A DNA stretch of 64,000 nt from Enterococcus haemoperoxidus ATCC BAA-382. Its GTDB lineage: Bacteria > Bacillota > Bacilli > Lactobacillales > Enterococcaceae. The notes beneath the pieces were generated by a model that saw only the letters and a list, made by a program, of their open reading frames with translations, ran no database searches and was not told the DNA's origin. Where the stretch lies: assembly GCF_000407165.1 (NCBI RefSeq), contig NZ_KE136479.1:1-64000 (forward strand), read 5' to 3'. Both the position numbers and the translations under genes were made by a program. Shown piece by piece: positions 29,192 through 39,680 of the stretch (its first letter is position 1; every line of letters begins with the position of its first letter).

Positions 29192-30655
29192 ATGGAAAGA
29201 AAAACAAACGTCAAACTTGTAACAATCAGCGTTTTCGTTGCAACGTTTATGACAGCAATCGAAGGAACGATCGTTTCAACAGCGATGCCAACGATCGTAG
29301 GATCACTGCACGGCATGGAAATTATGAACTGGGTCTTTTCTATTTACTTATTAACCAATGCAATGTTAACACCGATTTACGGAAAGCTAGCAGATAAAAT
29401 TGGGCGTAAACCGATATTCATGATTGGAATTATTATTTTTATTATCGGTTCGTCACTTTGCGGCTTAGCACAAAATATGATTACCTTGATTATTGCTCGA
29501 GCAATTCAAGGAATCGGGGCAGGGGCAATAATGCCAGTTGCTTTGACGATTTTGGCTGATATCTATTCAATTGACAAGCGTGCAAAAATGTTAGGTCTGA
29601 ATAGTGCAGCTTGGGGAATTGCCAGTATTTTTGGTCCGCTTGCAGGTGGATTTATTGTAGATACAGTTGGTTGGCATTGGATTTTCTTCATTAATGTACC
29701 GATAGGACTTGTCTTGATGGGCTTGATTGCTTATTTTTTAGTGGAGCCGAAAAGAGAGAAATCTAAAGTACCAATGGATATTTTAGGTAGTGTTCAGCTG
29801 ATGTTCGTTTTATTAACGCTATTATTAGGATTCCAATTAATTGGTGATGGCGGTTTTAGTTTAAAAGTGTTCCTGTGTTTGGGGGCATCTGTTTTATTCT
29901 TCATTGGATTTATCTTTGTGGAAAAAAGAGCCAAAGATCCTGTTATCGATTTGATGCTATTTAAAAATTCCACGTTTGTGATCGTTAATATCGTAGCAGC
30001 TTTGATCAGCGGTTTTTTGATGGGTGTGGAAGTATATATTCCAATGTGGATGCAAGGCGTTTTAGGTAAAAGCGCAGGAATTGGTGGCTTGGTATTAGCA
30101 CCAATGTCGATTTTATGGATGGTAGGATCGTTTATTGCCAGTAATTTAATGGAGAAACATACAACCAAAAGAGTGCTGACTATTGGCTTGAGTATTACTT
30201 TGTTAGGTGGTATTTTCTTAGTGTTGGTTCCAGCGACCATTTCATTTGTCTGGTTCTTCGCAATTTCTTCTGTTTTAGGAGTTGGCTTTGGGATTACGAT
30301 CACAACAACAACTGTGACTGCTCAAAGTAGTGTGGATCCATCTGAGATGGGTGTTGCAACGTCATTTAACACATTGGCTAGAACCATCGGACAAACGTTG
30401 ATGGTGTCGATTTTTGGGGTTATTATTAATGCAGTGACAACTTCAGAACTGGCGAAAAGTTCGTTAAAAGTCGATCCTGATGTGATGAATCAACTTGTTA
30501 ATCCACATACGGCGAACACGATTTCAGCAGATTTATTAAAACCTTTGCGTGGTATGCTGTATGCAGGTCTTCATAATGTGTATGTAGTTGGAATTGGATT
30601 GATCATTGCTGCGATTATTTTAAATGTAAGTGTTAAAAAGAAAATAGCTAAGTAG
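29192..30655 (+). CDS. MFS exporter, DHA2 (14-span) family
   Basis: 487 aa; AAGGATGGAG lies just before the ATG at 29192. EmrB/QacA-type: motif D-like MTAIEGTIVSTAMPTIVG, motif A GKLADKIGRKPIF, motif B ARAIQGIGAGAIMP and motif C GPLAGGFIVD. Fourteen hydrophobic spans are likely. A proton-driven drug or metabolite exporter; the substrate cannot be read. No adjacent regulator. A weak C-terminal variable loop is present before the last two spans. Confidence 0.9.
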   Translation: MERKTNVKLVTISVFVATFMTAIEGTIVSTAMPTIVGSLHGMEIMNWVFSIYLLTNAMLTPIYGKLADKIGRKPIFMIGIIIFIIGSSLCGLAQNMITLIIARAIQGIGAGAIMPVALTILADIYSIDKRAKMLGLNSAAWGIASIFGPLAGGFIVDTVGWHWIFFINVPIGLVLMGLIAYFLVEPKREKSKVPMDILGSVQLMFVLLTLLLGFQLIGDGGFSLKVFLCLGASVLFFIGFIFVEKRAKDPVIDLMLFKNSTFVIVNIVAALISGFLMGVEVYIPMWMQGVLGKSAGIGGLVLAPMSILWMVGSFIASNLMEKHTTKRVLTIGLSITLLGGIFLVLVPATISFVWFFAISSVLGVGFGITITTTTVTAQSSVDPSEMGVATSFNTLARTIGQTLMVSIFGVIINAVTTSELAKSSLKVDPDVMNQLVNPHTANTISADLLKPLRGMLYAGLHNVYVVGIGLIIAAIILNVSVKKKIAK

Positions 30656-30798
30656 AGGAGTTACTTTTTCTTTAGAAAAAAAGACCATATAATGCGTAAT
30701 TTTGACATAAAAAGTTCATAGTTACTTTGTATGATTTAGCTATACCAAAAGCAAACAACTTTTAGCACAATTATTTTTCATTTTTAACTCCTCCTCTG

Positions 30799-30830
30799 CT
30801 CGTTCTTCTAAGAAGAACGAGTATTTTTTT
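30799..30830 (+). terminator. Terminator after the MFS gene
   Basis: CTCGTTCTTCT/AGAAGAACGAG with a short loop, followed by TA and T7. It lies 140 nt after the stop codon. Confidence 0.85.
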
Positions 30831-30890
30831 AGTCAAAAAATACTCAAATTAATGCTACAATAAAAGAAAACAAAAAATGAGGGATGTTGA

Positions 30891-31679
30891 ATGGCTTTTC
30901 TACAAGCAAATATTTATTCAAACGTATTAGAAATGGAAGTATCAATGAATGTTATCTTGCCTCAAAAAACGGAGAAAAAAATCGGTTCAGCGACAAAAGG
31001 AAATTCTACTGATGTCCCTGTTATGTATCTGCTTCATGGGATGGGTGGAAATCATAGTGTGTGGGAACGCCGGACATCAATAGAACGTTATGTTTCAGAT
31101 TTAGGTTTGGCTGTGATCATGCCATCTACAGATCTTGGTTGGTACACGGATACAACTTATGAAATGAATTACTGGACGTTTATTTCGGAAGAACTGCCGG
31201 CTATCTGTCAGGAATTATTTCCCCAAATAACAACGAAAAGAGAAAAAACGTTTGCTGTAGGACTCTCAATGGGCGGATATGGTGCTCTAAAATTGGGACT
31301 AACTAAACCTGAAAACTTTGGTGCTGTGGCTTCCTTATCAGGTGCTGTGAATCTTGCTGACAGAATAGAAGATTTGTTAGCGGTCAAAGGGAGAAAGTTT
31401 TGGGAAGGAATTTTTGGTCCGTTAGAAAAGGTTCAAGGATCGATTAATGATCCCATGTTTTTACTAGATCAGTTAGCTGCAAGTGGTAAAAAAGTACCGA
31501 ATATTTTTCTTTGCTGCGGTGAAGAGGATCTACTTTTACATGGAAATAAAAAAATGGCGGAAGCACTGACAGCTCATAATATCGAGTATACATTTGAAAC
31601 AGGTCCTGGTAACCATGATTGGATTTTTTGGGATGCTTGGATTCAACGGGTGCTAGAGTGGCTACCTTTAGGGAAATAA
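30891..31679 (+). CDS. Alpha/beta-hydrolase esterase, EstA/FrmB-like
   Basis: 262 aa. Elbow GLSMGGYG carries the nucleophile Ser (about 126). A CGEEDLLLHGNKK segment likely gives the Asp, and GPGNHDWIFWD the His. N-terminal MNVILP and LLHGMGGNHSVW fit the S-formylglutathione hydrolase/tributyrin esterase family common in lactic acid bacteria. No signal peptide, so cytoplasmic. Acts on short-chain esters by family; the in vivo substrate is unknown. Confidence 0.87.
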   Translation: MAFLQANIYSNVLEMEVSMNVILPQKTEKKIGSATKGNSTDVPVMYLLHGMGGNHSVWERRTSIERYVSDLGLAVIMPSTDLGWYTDTTYEMNYWTFISEELPAICQELFPQITTKREKTFAVGLSMGGYGALKLGLTKPENFGAVASLSGAVNLADRIEDLLAVKGRKFWEGIFGPLEKVQGSINDPMFLLDQLAASGKKVPNIFLCCGEEDLLLHGNKKMAEALTAHNIEYTFETGPGNHDWIFWDAWIQRVLEWLPLGK

Positions 31680-31689
31680 ATAAAAAATA

Positions 31690-31800
31690 GGCCGAGACAA
31701 AAGCGTTTAGCTCCGAGAAATAAGAGGGAATTCACGAAAATTGCTTTTCAAATTTTTGTGAATTTCAGCTTATTTCCGAAGGAGCTGCTTTTTTCTCGCC
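31690..31800. repeat. Long intergenic hairpin, dispersed repeat family
   Basis: Paired blocks around a short loop: GGC-GAG/CTC-GCC, AAAAGC/GCTTTT, AGCTCC/GGAGCT, GAAATAAG/CTTATTTC and AATTCAC/GTGAATT. The 5' arm (GAGACAAAAGCGTTT) recurs at 63955, and related forms occur at 27414 and 48388. Confidence 0.75.
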
Positions 31801-31814
31801 GTTTATTCGGATTT

Positions 31815-31857
31815 AGAGCGCGAAACAAAACTGTTTTTTAGTTTTGTTCCACGCTCT
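31815..31857. terminator. Hairpin between converging esterase and TetR genes
   Basis: AGAGCGCGAAACAAAACT pairs with AGTTTTGTTCCACGCTCT (two mismatches) around TTTTTT. T-rich on both strands, so it could serve both genes. Nearly the same hairpin occurs at 54887. Confidence 0.75.
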
Positions 31858-31866
31858 TTCTTACGA

Positions 31867-32523
31867 TTAGATGAATGTATCTAACCCATTCAAAAACACT
31901 CGCAATGTTTTCATAAAAAAATCTTTTTGCTTTTCTTTTTGCCGATATTGAATACTTTCGCTGATATTATTCAGCTCATGTTCTTGAACATATTGTTTCA
32001 TCAAGATAATTTGCTTTTTCAAATAGTCGTCGCCAGCCATGACTTTATTATATAATTTCTTCTCCTCGGCAGAATCCATCAGCATGCCAAATAGTAAATG
32101 CTGTAAAGAGGTGATTGTCATATAACTTAATTCGATGGAAAATCCAGCTTTATTAAGAATACCTAGAATGGCATCGAGATTTCTTAAACGAGAGGGGTAT
32201 GAAGGAATTGTTTGAATTTCGATTTCAATAGCGCAAGGATATTGTTGATACAATTCATAGTAATTTTCCATATAAGCATATAGTGTTTCTTTCCAGTTTT
32301 CTTTCGGTTTTGGTGGTATAAAATGATTCTCTATCTCTTCGGCCATACTTTGAAGTAGCGCCTGTTTATTTTCTACATGCCAATAAATCGCAGGAGCTTG
32401 AATCCCAAGTTTTTGAGCGACTTTACGCATGGATAATTTTTCTAATTCAGGATTTTCACTTAATAATTGAAATGCTGCATGAACGATTTTTTCTTTTGAT
32501 AATTTTTCTTCCAAATTTCTCAT
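31867..32523 (-). CDS. TetR/AcrR-family regulator
   Basis: 218 aa. N-terminal helix-turn-helix: IVHAAFQLLSENPELEKLSM then RKVAQKLGIQAPAIYWHVENKQALL, the pattern of the TetR class with a TetR_C-type ligand domain. It is divergent from the ABC exporter genes, with about 215 bp between starts, and is their probable repressor, released by an unknown drug or metabolite. Operator not identified with certainty. Confidence 0.88.
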   Translation of the reverse strand: MRNLEEKLSKEKIVHAAFQLLSENPELEKLSMRKVAQKLGIQAPAIYWHVENKQALLQSMAEEIENHFIPPKPKENWKETLYAYMENYYELYQQYPCAIEIEIQTIPSYPSRLRNLDAILGILNKAGFSIELSYMTITSLQHLLFGMLMDSAEEKKLYNKVMAGDDYLKKQIILMKQYVQEHELNNISESIQYRQKEKQKDFFMKTLRVFLNGLDTFI

Positions 32524-32740
32524 CCTTTTATCTAAAAATATAAGCTAACTTCTTGAATTTCATTTCTAAAAATGGTAAATTGTTATGCGGCCTAATTTTA
32601 CAGTGTTAAGTTTGTGAAGTCAATGATGACAGCGCATCTAACATTACCACATAATAACATTAAATGATCGTTGAAAGTTGCACAACGAATCGGACAAGGC
32701 TAGTTTTACAAAGAAAGTTGGGATACAAGTGAGTATTATT

Positions 32741-34450
32741 ATGGAACATGTAAAAAAGTACAAGCTGGAAGTTACCATAGCATTGATTACCGTTATTGTC
32801 ATGGTCATGTCAGCGTTATGGCAGCCTAAACTATTACAAAAAGTGTTAGAAGCAATTATTAAAGATGATAAGAGTCAAATGAAAGAGCTTGGGTTATATT
32901 TAATTGGAATCGCAGGTCTAGGCTTGATCGCTGGTGTTTTCAATACGATTTATTCTGCAAAAGTTGCACAAGGTGTAAGTGCAGATATTCGTGAAGCAAC
33001 ATTTCGTAAGATCCAGACATTCTCATTTGGAAATATCGAAGAGTTTTCAGCGGGGAATTTAGTTGTTCGTTTAACAAATGATGTGACTCAAATTCAAAAC
33101 GTGATCATGATCGCACTACAGTCATTATTTAGAATCCCGATTCTGTTTATCGGTAGTTTTATTCTAGCGATGATGACACTACCGCAATTATGGTGGGTGA
33201 TTGTTTTACTAGTCATTGCAGTGTTCATTATCACAGCATTATCATTTTCTCAAATGGGCAAACATTTTATGATCATTCAAACATTGATCGATAAAGTAAA
33301 TGGCTTAGCAAAAGAAAATCTTTTAGGGATTCGTGTAGTTAAATCTTTTGTACAAGAGAAAAATGAGTTAAATCGCTTCACCAAAGTCAGTGAAGAATTG
33401 ACGAAACATAACTTAATCGTGGGTACGCTTTTTTCAGTAATGATTCCATCTTTTATGTTGGCAGCTAATCTAGCGGTCGTAGGATCGATTTTCCTAGTTA
33501 GTAACTTAGTCAAAGACGATCCAACCGTTATTGGCAGTATAGCGTCATTTATGAGTTACTTAATGCAAATCATGATGGCAATCATTATCGGTGGAATGAT
33601 GATGATGATGACTTCTCGTGCAGCTGTTTCAATCAAACGGATCAAAGAAGTCATGGATACAGTACCAGCACTTACGTATAAAGATGTACCAGAACAAAAT
33701 TTAGATGGCAGTGTAGTTTTTGAACATGTTAGTTTCCGTTATCCAGGAGATGATTCAGATACATTGAAAGATATTTCATTTTCTATAAAACCTGGTGAGA
33801 TGGTCGGAATCGTAGGCGCTACTGGTGCAGGTAAATCAACCTTAGCTCAGTTGATTCCTAGATTATTTGATCCTTCTGAGGGGAAAGTAGAAGTCGGTGG
33901 TATCAATTTGAAAGAAGTCAATGAACACAGTTTACGTAAAGCTGTATCTTTCGTGTTACAAAAAGCGATTCTTTTCTCTGGCACGATTTCACAAAATCTG
34001 CGCCAAGGAAAAAGAGATGCCAGTGAATCTGATATGTCGCGGGCAACTGAGATTGCACAAGCAAAAGAATTCATCGAGAAGTTATCGTTACAATATGAAG
34101 CGCCAGTTGCTGAACGAAGTAATAACTTTTCGGGAGGACAAAAACAACGTTTATCTATTTCACGAGGTGTGATCGGAGATCCTAAGATCTTGATTTTAGA
34201 CGACAGTACAAGTGCGTTAGATGCTCGTTCAGAACGGTTAGTTAGAGAAGCATTAGATAAAGATTTAAAAGAAACAACGACGATCGTGATTGCACAGAAG
34301 ATTTCTTCAGTTGTTCACGCAGATCGTATTTTGGTTTTAGATAAAGGCCAATTAGTGGGTGAGGGAACGCATGAAGAATTAGCGAAAACAAACCCAATCT
34401 ATCAAGAAATCTACGAAACACAAAAAGGAAAGGATGAAAATAATGACTGA
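32741..34450 (+). CDS. ABC exporter half-transporter with degenerate ATPase site
   Basis: 569 aa from the ATG at 32741. The start is uncertain: an in-frame TTG at 32678 and a GTG at 32729 exist, and none has a strong ribosome site. Six-span membrane domain, then ATPase with Walker [10 protein letters not shown], signature FSGGQ and Walker [11 protein letters not shown]. Asp488 replaces the catalytic Glu, and the switch His is Gln519 (IAQKISS), so its own site should hydrolyse poorly. Forms a heterodimer with the next gene product (8-nt overlap). Resembles multidrug pairs such as EfrAB or LmrCD. Confidence 0.88.
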   Translation: MEHVKKYKLEVTIALITVIVMVMSALWQPKLLQKVLEAIIKDDKSQMKELGLYLIGIAGLGLIAGVFNTIYSAKVAQGVSADIREATFRKIQTFSFGNIEEFSAGNLVVRLTNDVTQIQNVIMIALQSLFRIPILFIGSFILAMMTLPQLWWVIVLLVIAVFIITALSFSQMGKHFMIIQTLIDKVNGLAKENLLGIRVVKSFVQEKNELNRFTKVSEELTKHNLIVGTLFSVMIPSFMLAANLAVVGSIFLVSNLVKDDPTVIGSIASFMSYLMQIMMAIIIGGMMMMMTSRAAVSIKRIKEVMDTVPALTYKDVPEQNLDGSVVFEHVSFRYPGDDSDTLKDISFSIKPGEMVGIVGATGAGKSTLAQLIPRLFDPSEGKVEVGGINLKEVNEHSLRKAVSFVLQKAILFSGTISQNLRQGKRDASESDMSRATEIAQAKEFIEKLSLQYEAPVAERSNNFSGGQKQRLSISRGVIGDPKILILDDSTSALDARSERLVREALDKDLKETTTIVIAQKISSVVHADRILVLDKGQLVGEGTHEELAKTNPIYQEIYETQKGKDENND

Positions 34451-36212
34451 TTTAATAAGAGCTAGTAAATTCTTTTTTCATTATTTAAAGCGGTATAAAC
34501 TTTCCTTCTTGTTTATCTTTGTGACAATTGTTATTGCAACCTATTTACAAGTTAAAGCACCTCAATTTGTTGGGGAAGCGATTCAAGAATTAGCCAATTA
34601 TGTGGGTGCTTTGATGCAAGGAACAGATGATAAAAGCAAATTTATTGATATTATCTGGAAGTTATTGATTTTTTATGTGCTGACAAGTGCAGCAAATTTT
34701 ATTTACAGCATACTATTTACTCAAGTTGTTGGAAAATCAACAAACCGGATGCGTATTGGATTATTCAATAAATTAGAAAAATTAACGATTCGTTTCTTTG
34801 ACTCTCATCAAGATGGAGAAATTTTAAGTCGTTTTACTAGTGATTTGGATAATATTCAAAATAGTTTGAATCAAGCATTGCTTCAAGTTTTGACGAATGC
34901 TGCATTGTTTGTAGGAATTTTGATTGTGATGTTCCGTCAAAATGTTCAATTAGCCTGGGCGACGATTGCTTCTACACCTGTAGCGATCTTGATTGCTGTA
35001 GTTGTGATCAGCAAGGCACGAAAATATGTTGATATCCAACAAGATGAAGTCGGTAAATTAAACGGCTATATGGATGAAAAGATTAGTGGACAACGTGTGA
35101 TCATCACAAATGGTTTACAAGAAGAAACAATCGATGGATTTTTAGAACATAATGAAACAGTGCGTAAGGCAACCTTTAAAGGTCAAGTATATTCTGGTCT
35201 ACTATTCCCAATGATGCAGGGGATGTCCCTTGTAAATACCGCTATTGTGATTTTCTTTGGTGGTTGGTTAGCGCTAAATGGTGACTTGGAAAAAACAGTT
35301 GCTTTAGGTTTAGTAGTAACATTTGTTCAGTATTCACAACAATATTATCAACCGTTGATGCAAATTTCTTCTGGATACAGCATGATCCAGTTAGCAATCA
35401 CAGGAGCTCGTCGTTTGAATGAAATGTTTGATGAGCCGGATGAAATTAATCCAAAAGATGGAAAAGAAATCGATGGCGTCAATGAATCAGTTTCCTTGAA
35501 CCATGTTGATTTTGGTTATGATCCAGAAGTTCCGATCTTAAAAGATGTTACAATTAACGTTAAAAAAGGTGAAATGGTCGCTTTAGTTGGACCAACTGGC
35601 TCAGGTAAAACAACGATCATGAATTTATTGAATCGTTTTTATGATGTAAATAACGGTTCAGTTACCTTTGACGGAACAGATATTCGTGAGATCGATTTAA
35701 GTAGTTTACGCTCTCATGTGGGGATTGTATTGCAAGATTCAGTCTTATTTTCTGGAACGATTCGAGCAAATATTGCGTTTGGTAATCCGGATGCTTCAAA
35801 TGAGGAAATCATAAATGCAGCTAAACAAGCGAATATCCATGAGTTTATCATGGAGTTAGAAAACGGCTATGATACAGAAATCACTGAAGAAAATAATGTT
35901 TTTAGTACAGGTCAAAAACAATTGATCAGTATTGCTAGAACCATCATTACGAATCCTTCATTATTGATTTTGGATGAGGCAACTAGTAACGTAGATACGG
36001 TGACAGAAGCCAAAATCCAAAAAGCAATGGATGAAGCAATCAAAGGCAGAACGAGCTTTGTGATTGCGCATCGCTTAAAAACAATTTTAAATGCAGATCG
36101 TATCGTCGTTCTAAGAAATGGTGAAGTGATCGAAGAAGGAAGCCATCATGAATTATTGAAACAAGAAGGTTTTTATTCGGAATTGTATCATAATCAATTT
36201 GTGTTTGAATAA
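34443..36212 (+). CDS. ABC exporter half-transporter with consensus ATPase site
   Basis: 589 aa. The ATG at 34443 follows AAAGGATG; a start three codons upstream overlaps this site. Membrane domain (about 15-310), then ATPase with Walker [10 protein letters not shown], Walker [13 protein letters not shown] and switch His in IAHRLK, all intact. Its signature reads FSTGQ instead of LSGGQ. In the heterodimer the good site pairs this Walker region with the partner's FSGGQ. The degenerate site pairs the partner's Asp/Gln residues with FSTGQ, the usual asymmetric design. Confidence 0.9.
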   Translation: MTDLIRASKFFFHYLKRYKLSFLFIFVTIVIATYLQVKAPQFVGEAIQELANYVGALMQGTDDKSKFIDIIWKLLIFYVLTSAANFIYSILFTQVVGKSTNRMRIGLFNKLEKLTIRFFDSHQDGEILSRFTSDLDNIQNSLNQALLQVLTNAALFVGILIVMFRQNVQLAWATIASTPVAILIAVVVISKARKYVDIQQDEVGKLNGYMDEKISGQRVIITNGLQEETIDGFLEHNETVRKATFKGQVYSGLLFPMMQGMSLVNTAIVIFFGGWLALNGDLEKTVALGLVVTFVQYSQQYYQPLMQISSGYSMIQLAITGARRLNEMFDEPDEINPKDGKEIDGVNESVSLNHVDFGYDPEVPILKDVTINVKKGEMVALVGPTGSGKTTIMNLLNRFYDVNNGSVTFDGTDIREIDLSSLRSHVGIVLQDSVLFSGTIRANIAFGNPDASNEEIINAAKQANIHEFIMELENGYDTEITEENNVFSTGQKQLISIARTIITNPSLLILDEATSNVDTVTEAKIQKAMDEAIKGRTSFVIAHRLKTILNADRIVVLRNGEVIEEGSHHELLKQEGFYSELYHNQFVFE

Positions 36213-36250
36213 AATAGTTAAGTGGTTTATTTTCTTTAAGAAAGCTTGAA

Positions 36251-36295
36251 AAAACAAGGTGATTCTTTTTTTGTAGGAGAATCACCTTGTTTTTC
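36251..36295. terminator. Bidirectional terminator
   Basis: AAAACAAGGTGATTCT/AGAATCACCTTGTTTT with T-runs on both sides; ends the ABC exporter operon and the opposing mnmM operon. Confidence 0.88.
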
Positions 36296-36317
36296 TATTT
36301 AGATTGTTAAGATAGAT

Positions 36318-36881
36318 TTATTTTTTCTCAATACAAAATAAAATTGGTGGGTTATTTTTCTGATTGATAAACTGATAAGTCAATACGCTATAGGTTTCTT
36401 GCGGTAGCTCTTGGCAATAATTTTGTACAAGGGTTAATTCCATTTCACCACCAAGATGCCCATAATAAACGACTATAATAATTCGACCTTTGGGTGCTAA
36501 ACGAGGAAGCAAGGCATCTAGAGCCTTTTTTGTTGTATCTGGTTTTGTGATAATTTGCTTATCACTTTTAGGAAGATAGCCTAAATTAAAAATAGCAGCA
36601 GTTAGTTGTGTTTTTTCTGGAATGGTTCGATTAATCGTTTCATGCCCTTTATGAACTAAAGACACGTGATCCGTTAAGCCTAGTTCTGTGAGTTTTTTTT
36701 CAGTATTTATCAGAGCTTGTTCTTGAATATCAAAAGCATAAACCAAACCAGTTGATCCAACAAGATCAGCTAGGAAAGCTGTATCGTTACCGTTTCCCAT
36801 CGTAGCATCAACAACAGTATCTCCTTTTTGAATAACTTCTTTTAAAAGAGTGTGACTAAAACGAAGTGCGGTCTGTAACAT
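36318..36881 (-). CDS. mnmM: tRNA nm5s2U methyltransferase (YtqB-like)
   Basis: 187 aa class I SAM methyltransferase. Motif I is VVDATMGNGNDTAFLA (about 23-38) and motif IV NLGYLPKSDK. Matches the small Firmicute YtqB/MnmM family, which adds the last methyl of mnm5s2U at wobble position 34 of certain tRNAs. Its start overlaps the radical SAM gene end by one base, the same ytqA-ytqB pairing as in Bacillus. The symbol rests on recalled similarity. Confidence 0.82.
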   Translation of the reverse strand: MLQTALRFSHTLLKEVIQKGDTVVDATMGNGNDTAFLADLVGSTGLVYAFDIQEQALINTEKKLTELGLTDHVSLVHKGHETINRTIPEKTQLTAAIFNLGYLPKSDKQIITKPDTTKKALDALLPRLAPKGRIIIVVYYGHLGGEMELTLVQNYCQELPQETYSVLTYQFINQKNNPPILFCIEKK

Positions 36882-37849
36882 TAATGCAGGACCTCCTTAG
36901 CCATACGAACATTCTGGCATCCTTGAAAACTATTCCGACGTTTCATTTCATCATCGATCGCATTTAATACTTCCCATTTTTTTAAACTCCACATAGGACC
37001 AACCAAAGTATCTGTTGGAGCATCACCAGTTAGGCGATGGATTACGATTTCTGGTGGAATCATTTCCAGTTGGTCACAAATAACATGGACATAGTTTTCA
37101 CGTGTCATCAATTGCAAGCGTCCTTCGTGATAATCTCTTAACATCCGTGTATTTGTCATTAAGTGAAGTAGATGCAATTTGATTCCTTGAATATCAGAAT
37201 CAAGAATTGTTCGGCGAACATTTTCTCTCATCATCTCTAAACTTTCACCAGGCAAGCCATTGATCAGATGCGTACAGACGCGAATATTGTGTTTTCGTAA
37301 TTTTGCTACACCATCCAGATAAGTTTGGTAATCATGTGCTCTGTTGATTGTATTACTGGTATTCTCATAGGTAGTCTGTAAGCCTAATTCTACCCATAAA
37401 TAATAGCGCTGGTTCAGTTCTGCTAAATACTCAACAACATCATCAGGCAGACAATCTGGGCGAGTACCAATCGAAATGCCGACAACGCCTTTTTCATTGA
37501 CCACTTGCTCAAAACGATGTCGAATCACTTCAACAGGCGCGTGAGTATTTGTGAAATTTTGAAAATAGACGATATATTGGTCGACATTCGGCCACTTTTT
37601 GTGCATCATCTGAACTTCTTTTTGAAATTGAATGGGTAAAGGATCTTTAGGCGCTACGATCATATCGCCTGATCCTGAAACACTACAAAAAGTACAACCG
37701 CCCTTAGCTACCGTTCCATCTCGATTAGGACAATCAAAGCCACCATCTAAAGGGACTTTAAAAATTTTACCGCCAAATTGTTCGCGTAAGGCATAATTCC
37801 ATGTATGATAACGTTTATTAGGATCTTCCGTATATAAAAATTTAGACAT
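36881..37849 (-). CDS. TIGR01212-family radical SAM protein (YtqA-like)
   Basis: 322 aa. Iron-sulfur cysteines are Cys40, Cys52 and Cys55 in a CX11CX2C arrangement (DCPNRDGTVAKGGCTFC). Further features are GISIGTRPDCLPD and LIN-GLPGE-type elements of the Elp3-like radical SAM fold, without an acetyltransferase domain. Reaction unknown. Genetic coupling to MnmM suggests a role in tRNA or translation-related modification. First gene of the two-gene operon, 14 nt after the PAP2 gene on the same strand. Confidence 0.87.
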   Translation of the reverse strand: MSKFLYTEDPNKRYHTWNYALREQFGGKIFKVPLDGGFDCPNRDGTVAKGGCTFCSVSGSGDMIVAPKDPLPIQFQKEVQMMHKKWPNVDQYIVYFQNFTNTHAPVEVIRHRFEQVVNEKGVVGISIGTRPDCLPDDVVEYLAELNQRYYLWVELGLQTTYENTSNTINRAHDYQTYLDGVAKLRKHNIRVCTHLINGLPGESLEMMRENVRRTILDSDIQGIKLHLLHLMTNTRMLRDYHEGRLQLMTRENYVHVICDQLEMIPPEIVIHRLTGDAPTDTLVGPMWSLKKWEVLNAIDDEMKRRNSFQGCQNVRMAKEVLH

Positions 37850-37863
37850 CGTTCTTCTTCTTT

Positions 37864-38514
37864 CTATTGTTGTTTACTTTTAAAGCGCCAGACAAAGCGT
37901 TTTTCTAAATAAATCGGGTAGGTCATCAATAACCAAGCTAAACCAAAACAAAAACCACCTAAAACATCACTAGGGAAATGAACACCAACGTAAATCCGGC
38001 TGATACCGATCAGAAAAATACCTAAACCTAAGATACTTTGTAAAAATAAACAAAGGTTTTTTTGCTTAATAAATTGTGGTAGCAATAAAATGATCGTTCC
38101 ATATAACAGAACGCTTCCAGTTGAATGTCCACTAGGAAAACTATAGCTATGCTCAGTTACTAAATGATTTAGGGCCGGACGCGGGCGCATAAATAATAGC
38201 TTGATCAATGGGTTTGCGATGCCAGCGATCAATGCTGTATTGATTAAAAGCCAGAGAGTTTCAGCATAATATTTTCCTCTAAATAGTATAAACGCAGTGG
38301 CTAAAGTCAAAAGCCCAATGGTCAATGGATCAGCAAACTTTGTATACCAAATAAAAAATTGGTTCGCTGAAGGATATGGTGTTCGTACGATTGTTGTGAT
38401 TGTTTGATCGAAACCTTTTAACCAACCAGAATAAAAACGCACTACATAGCCTAAAAACATAAAGACAACTAAAAAGCAGCTACCAGCAAATTGATAATAT
38501 AATTTATTTTTCAT
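37864..38514 (-). CDS. PAP2-family membrane phosphatase
   Basis: 216 aa with about six spans. The three acid phosphatase motifs are visible: KLLFMRPRP, PSGHSTGS and SRIYVGVHFPSDVLGG. The active site faces outside. Likely dephosphorylates undecaprenyl-pyrophosphate, phosphatidylglycerol-phosphate or a similar lipid phosphate; sequence does not decide. Upstream neighbour of the radical SAM/mnmM pair and possibly co-transcribed. Confidence 0.88.
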   Translation of the reverse strand: MKNKLYYQFAGSCFLVVFMFLGYVVRFYSGWLKGFDQTITTIVRTPYPSANQFFIWYTKFADPLTIGLLTLATAFILFRGKYYAETLWLLINTALIAGIANPLIKLLFMRPRPALNHLVTEHSYSFPSGHSTGSVLLYGTIILLLPQFIKQKNLCLFLQSILGLGIFLIGISRIYVGVHFPSDVLGGFCFGLAWLLMTYPIYLEKRFVWRFKSKQQ

Positions 38515-38584
38515 GAAATATCCTTTCCAGATTAGATAAAGTTTATTATAACATCAAATAATTAAGAACACATCTGAGAATCAC

Positions 38585-38632
38585 AAAAAAAGAAGCCTAT
38601 ACGAAAACTTTAAAAGTTCAAGTATAGGCTTT
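38585..38632 (-). terminator. Terminator after the DUF4097 gene
   Basis: Minus-strand arms AAGCCTATAC/GTATAGGCTT followed by CTTTTTTT. Confidence 0.8.
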
Positions 38633-38647
38633 GAATTCAATAGAATG

Positions 38648-39679
38648 TTACCCCTCATCTCCATCTTGATAATCAGATGGACCTTCAACTGAAATATCTC
38701 CAGAATTTGTTTCCAAAGTGAGTGTTTTTGTACCTTTTCCTCGTTTGTAGGAAGTTCGCTCTTTTCCGAAAATCGTACTATCGCCCAACTTAGTTTTTGT
38801 TTTGATCATTACATCATATAAGATTTCTTCTGTGTGTAGATCAATACTTCCTTGTTGGGATTCAACGAGTAATTTTTGGGGAATTTCTGTTCCATATAAC
38901 GAAAAATCACCATTGGTACTTTTAACTTTGACTTCGCCTTTAAGATCAGTTACCTGGATCTCACCATTTGTTGTCTCGATTGTAGCAATTCCTTTGACAC
39001 TATTTATATAAATATCTCCAGAAGTACTAGCAGCAGACCAAGTAGATGCAGCAAAATCATTTAGTTGAATTTCGCCGTTTGTAGTTTTGAATGAAGCATC
39101 ATCTGTTCGGACATCGGTATGAACATTAAGATTACCATTCGTTGTTTCGATTGTTAATTTTTCTGAATTACTATCACTAAGGTTGATATCCCCATTACTC
39201 ATTGAGATGGATAAATCCTTTGTTCGAGTGTTTGAAAGATAGATTGCTCCGTTGGCTTTTCCGTCGATGACTATGCGTTCAGTATCATCAGGAATCGTTA
39301 AGGTTACAGCAGAACCACGATCGAAAATATCAAATTTTAATCCGTTTGACTCTTTCTTTTTTTTGCTACTATTTGCTGAAACAGTCAGTTGATTATTTTT
39401 TTCTTTAACGTCTAAGGAACTGTTAAGTGAAACAGGTACAGAACTTCGAGTGTTCATTGTGATTTTATTTGAATTTTCAGTGAGAATATAAAAATCTGCG
39501 TTGCCTGAAAGATCAAGATGAATTTCTTTTGTATTTTGTTTGTTTTTTATCTCATATGTTTGCGTTTTTGTGTCGGTCATAGAATTTTCAGCGCGTCTGA
39601 AATAGACAGCACTGCCGATTCCGCCGATGATCATGGCTAAAACCCCAATGGTTAGAAAAAAAGCAGTTGTCTTTTTCAT
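38648..39679 (-). CDS. DUF4097 beta-repeat membrane protein
   Basis: 343 aa. One N-terminal membrane span (about 8-27), then an extracellular-type right-handed beta-repeat domain. Repeats of the form TTNGxIxLxD/STNGDFSL are visible from about residue 160 to 270. The family includes the LiaG-type proteins found near envelope-stress regulators, but its function is not established. It starts one base after the DUF1700 gene ends, so the pair forms one transcript. Confidence 0.85.
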   Translation of the reverse strand: MKKTTAFFLTIGVLAMIIGGIGSAVYFRRAENSMTDTKTQTYEIKNKQNTKEIHLDLSGNADFYILTENSNKITMNTRSSVPVSLNSSLDVKEKNNQLTVSANSSKKKKESNGLKFDIFDRGSAVTLTIPDDTERIVIDGKANGAIYLSNTRTKDLSISMSNGDINLSDSNSEKLTIETTNGNLNVHTDVRTDDASFKTTNGEIQLNDFAASTWSAASTSGDIYINSVKGIATIETTNGEIQVTDLKGEVKVKSTNGDFSLYGTEIPQKLLVESQQGSIDLHTEEILYDVMIKTKTKLGDSTIFGKERTSYKRGKGTKTLTLETNSGDISVEGPSDYQDGDEG

Positions 39680-39680
39680 G

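Noticed and set aside
29794-30303. 169-codon minus-strand frame inside the MFS gene
   Set aside because: Antisense shadow of a clear 14-span exporter; Pro/Thr/Asn/Lys bias is typical of the complement of membrane-protein codons.
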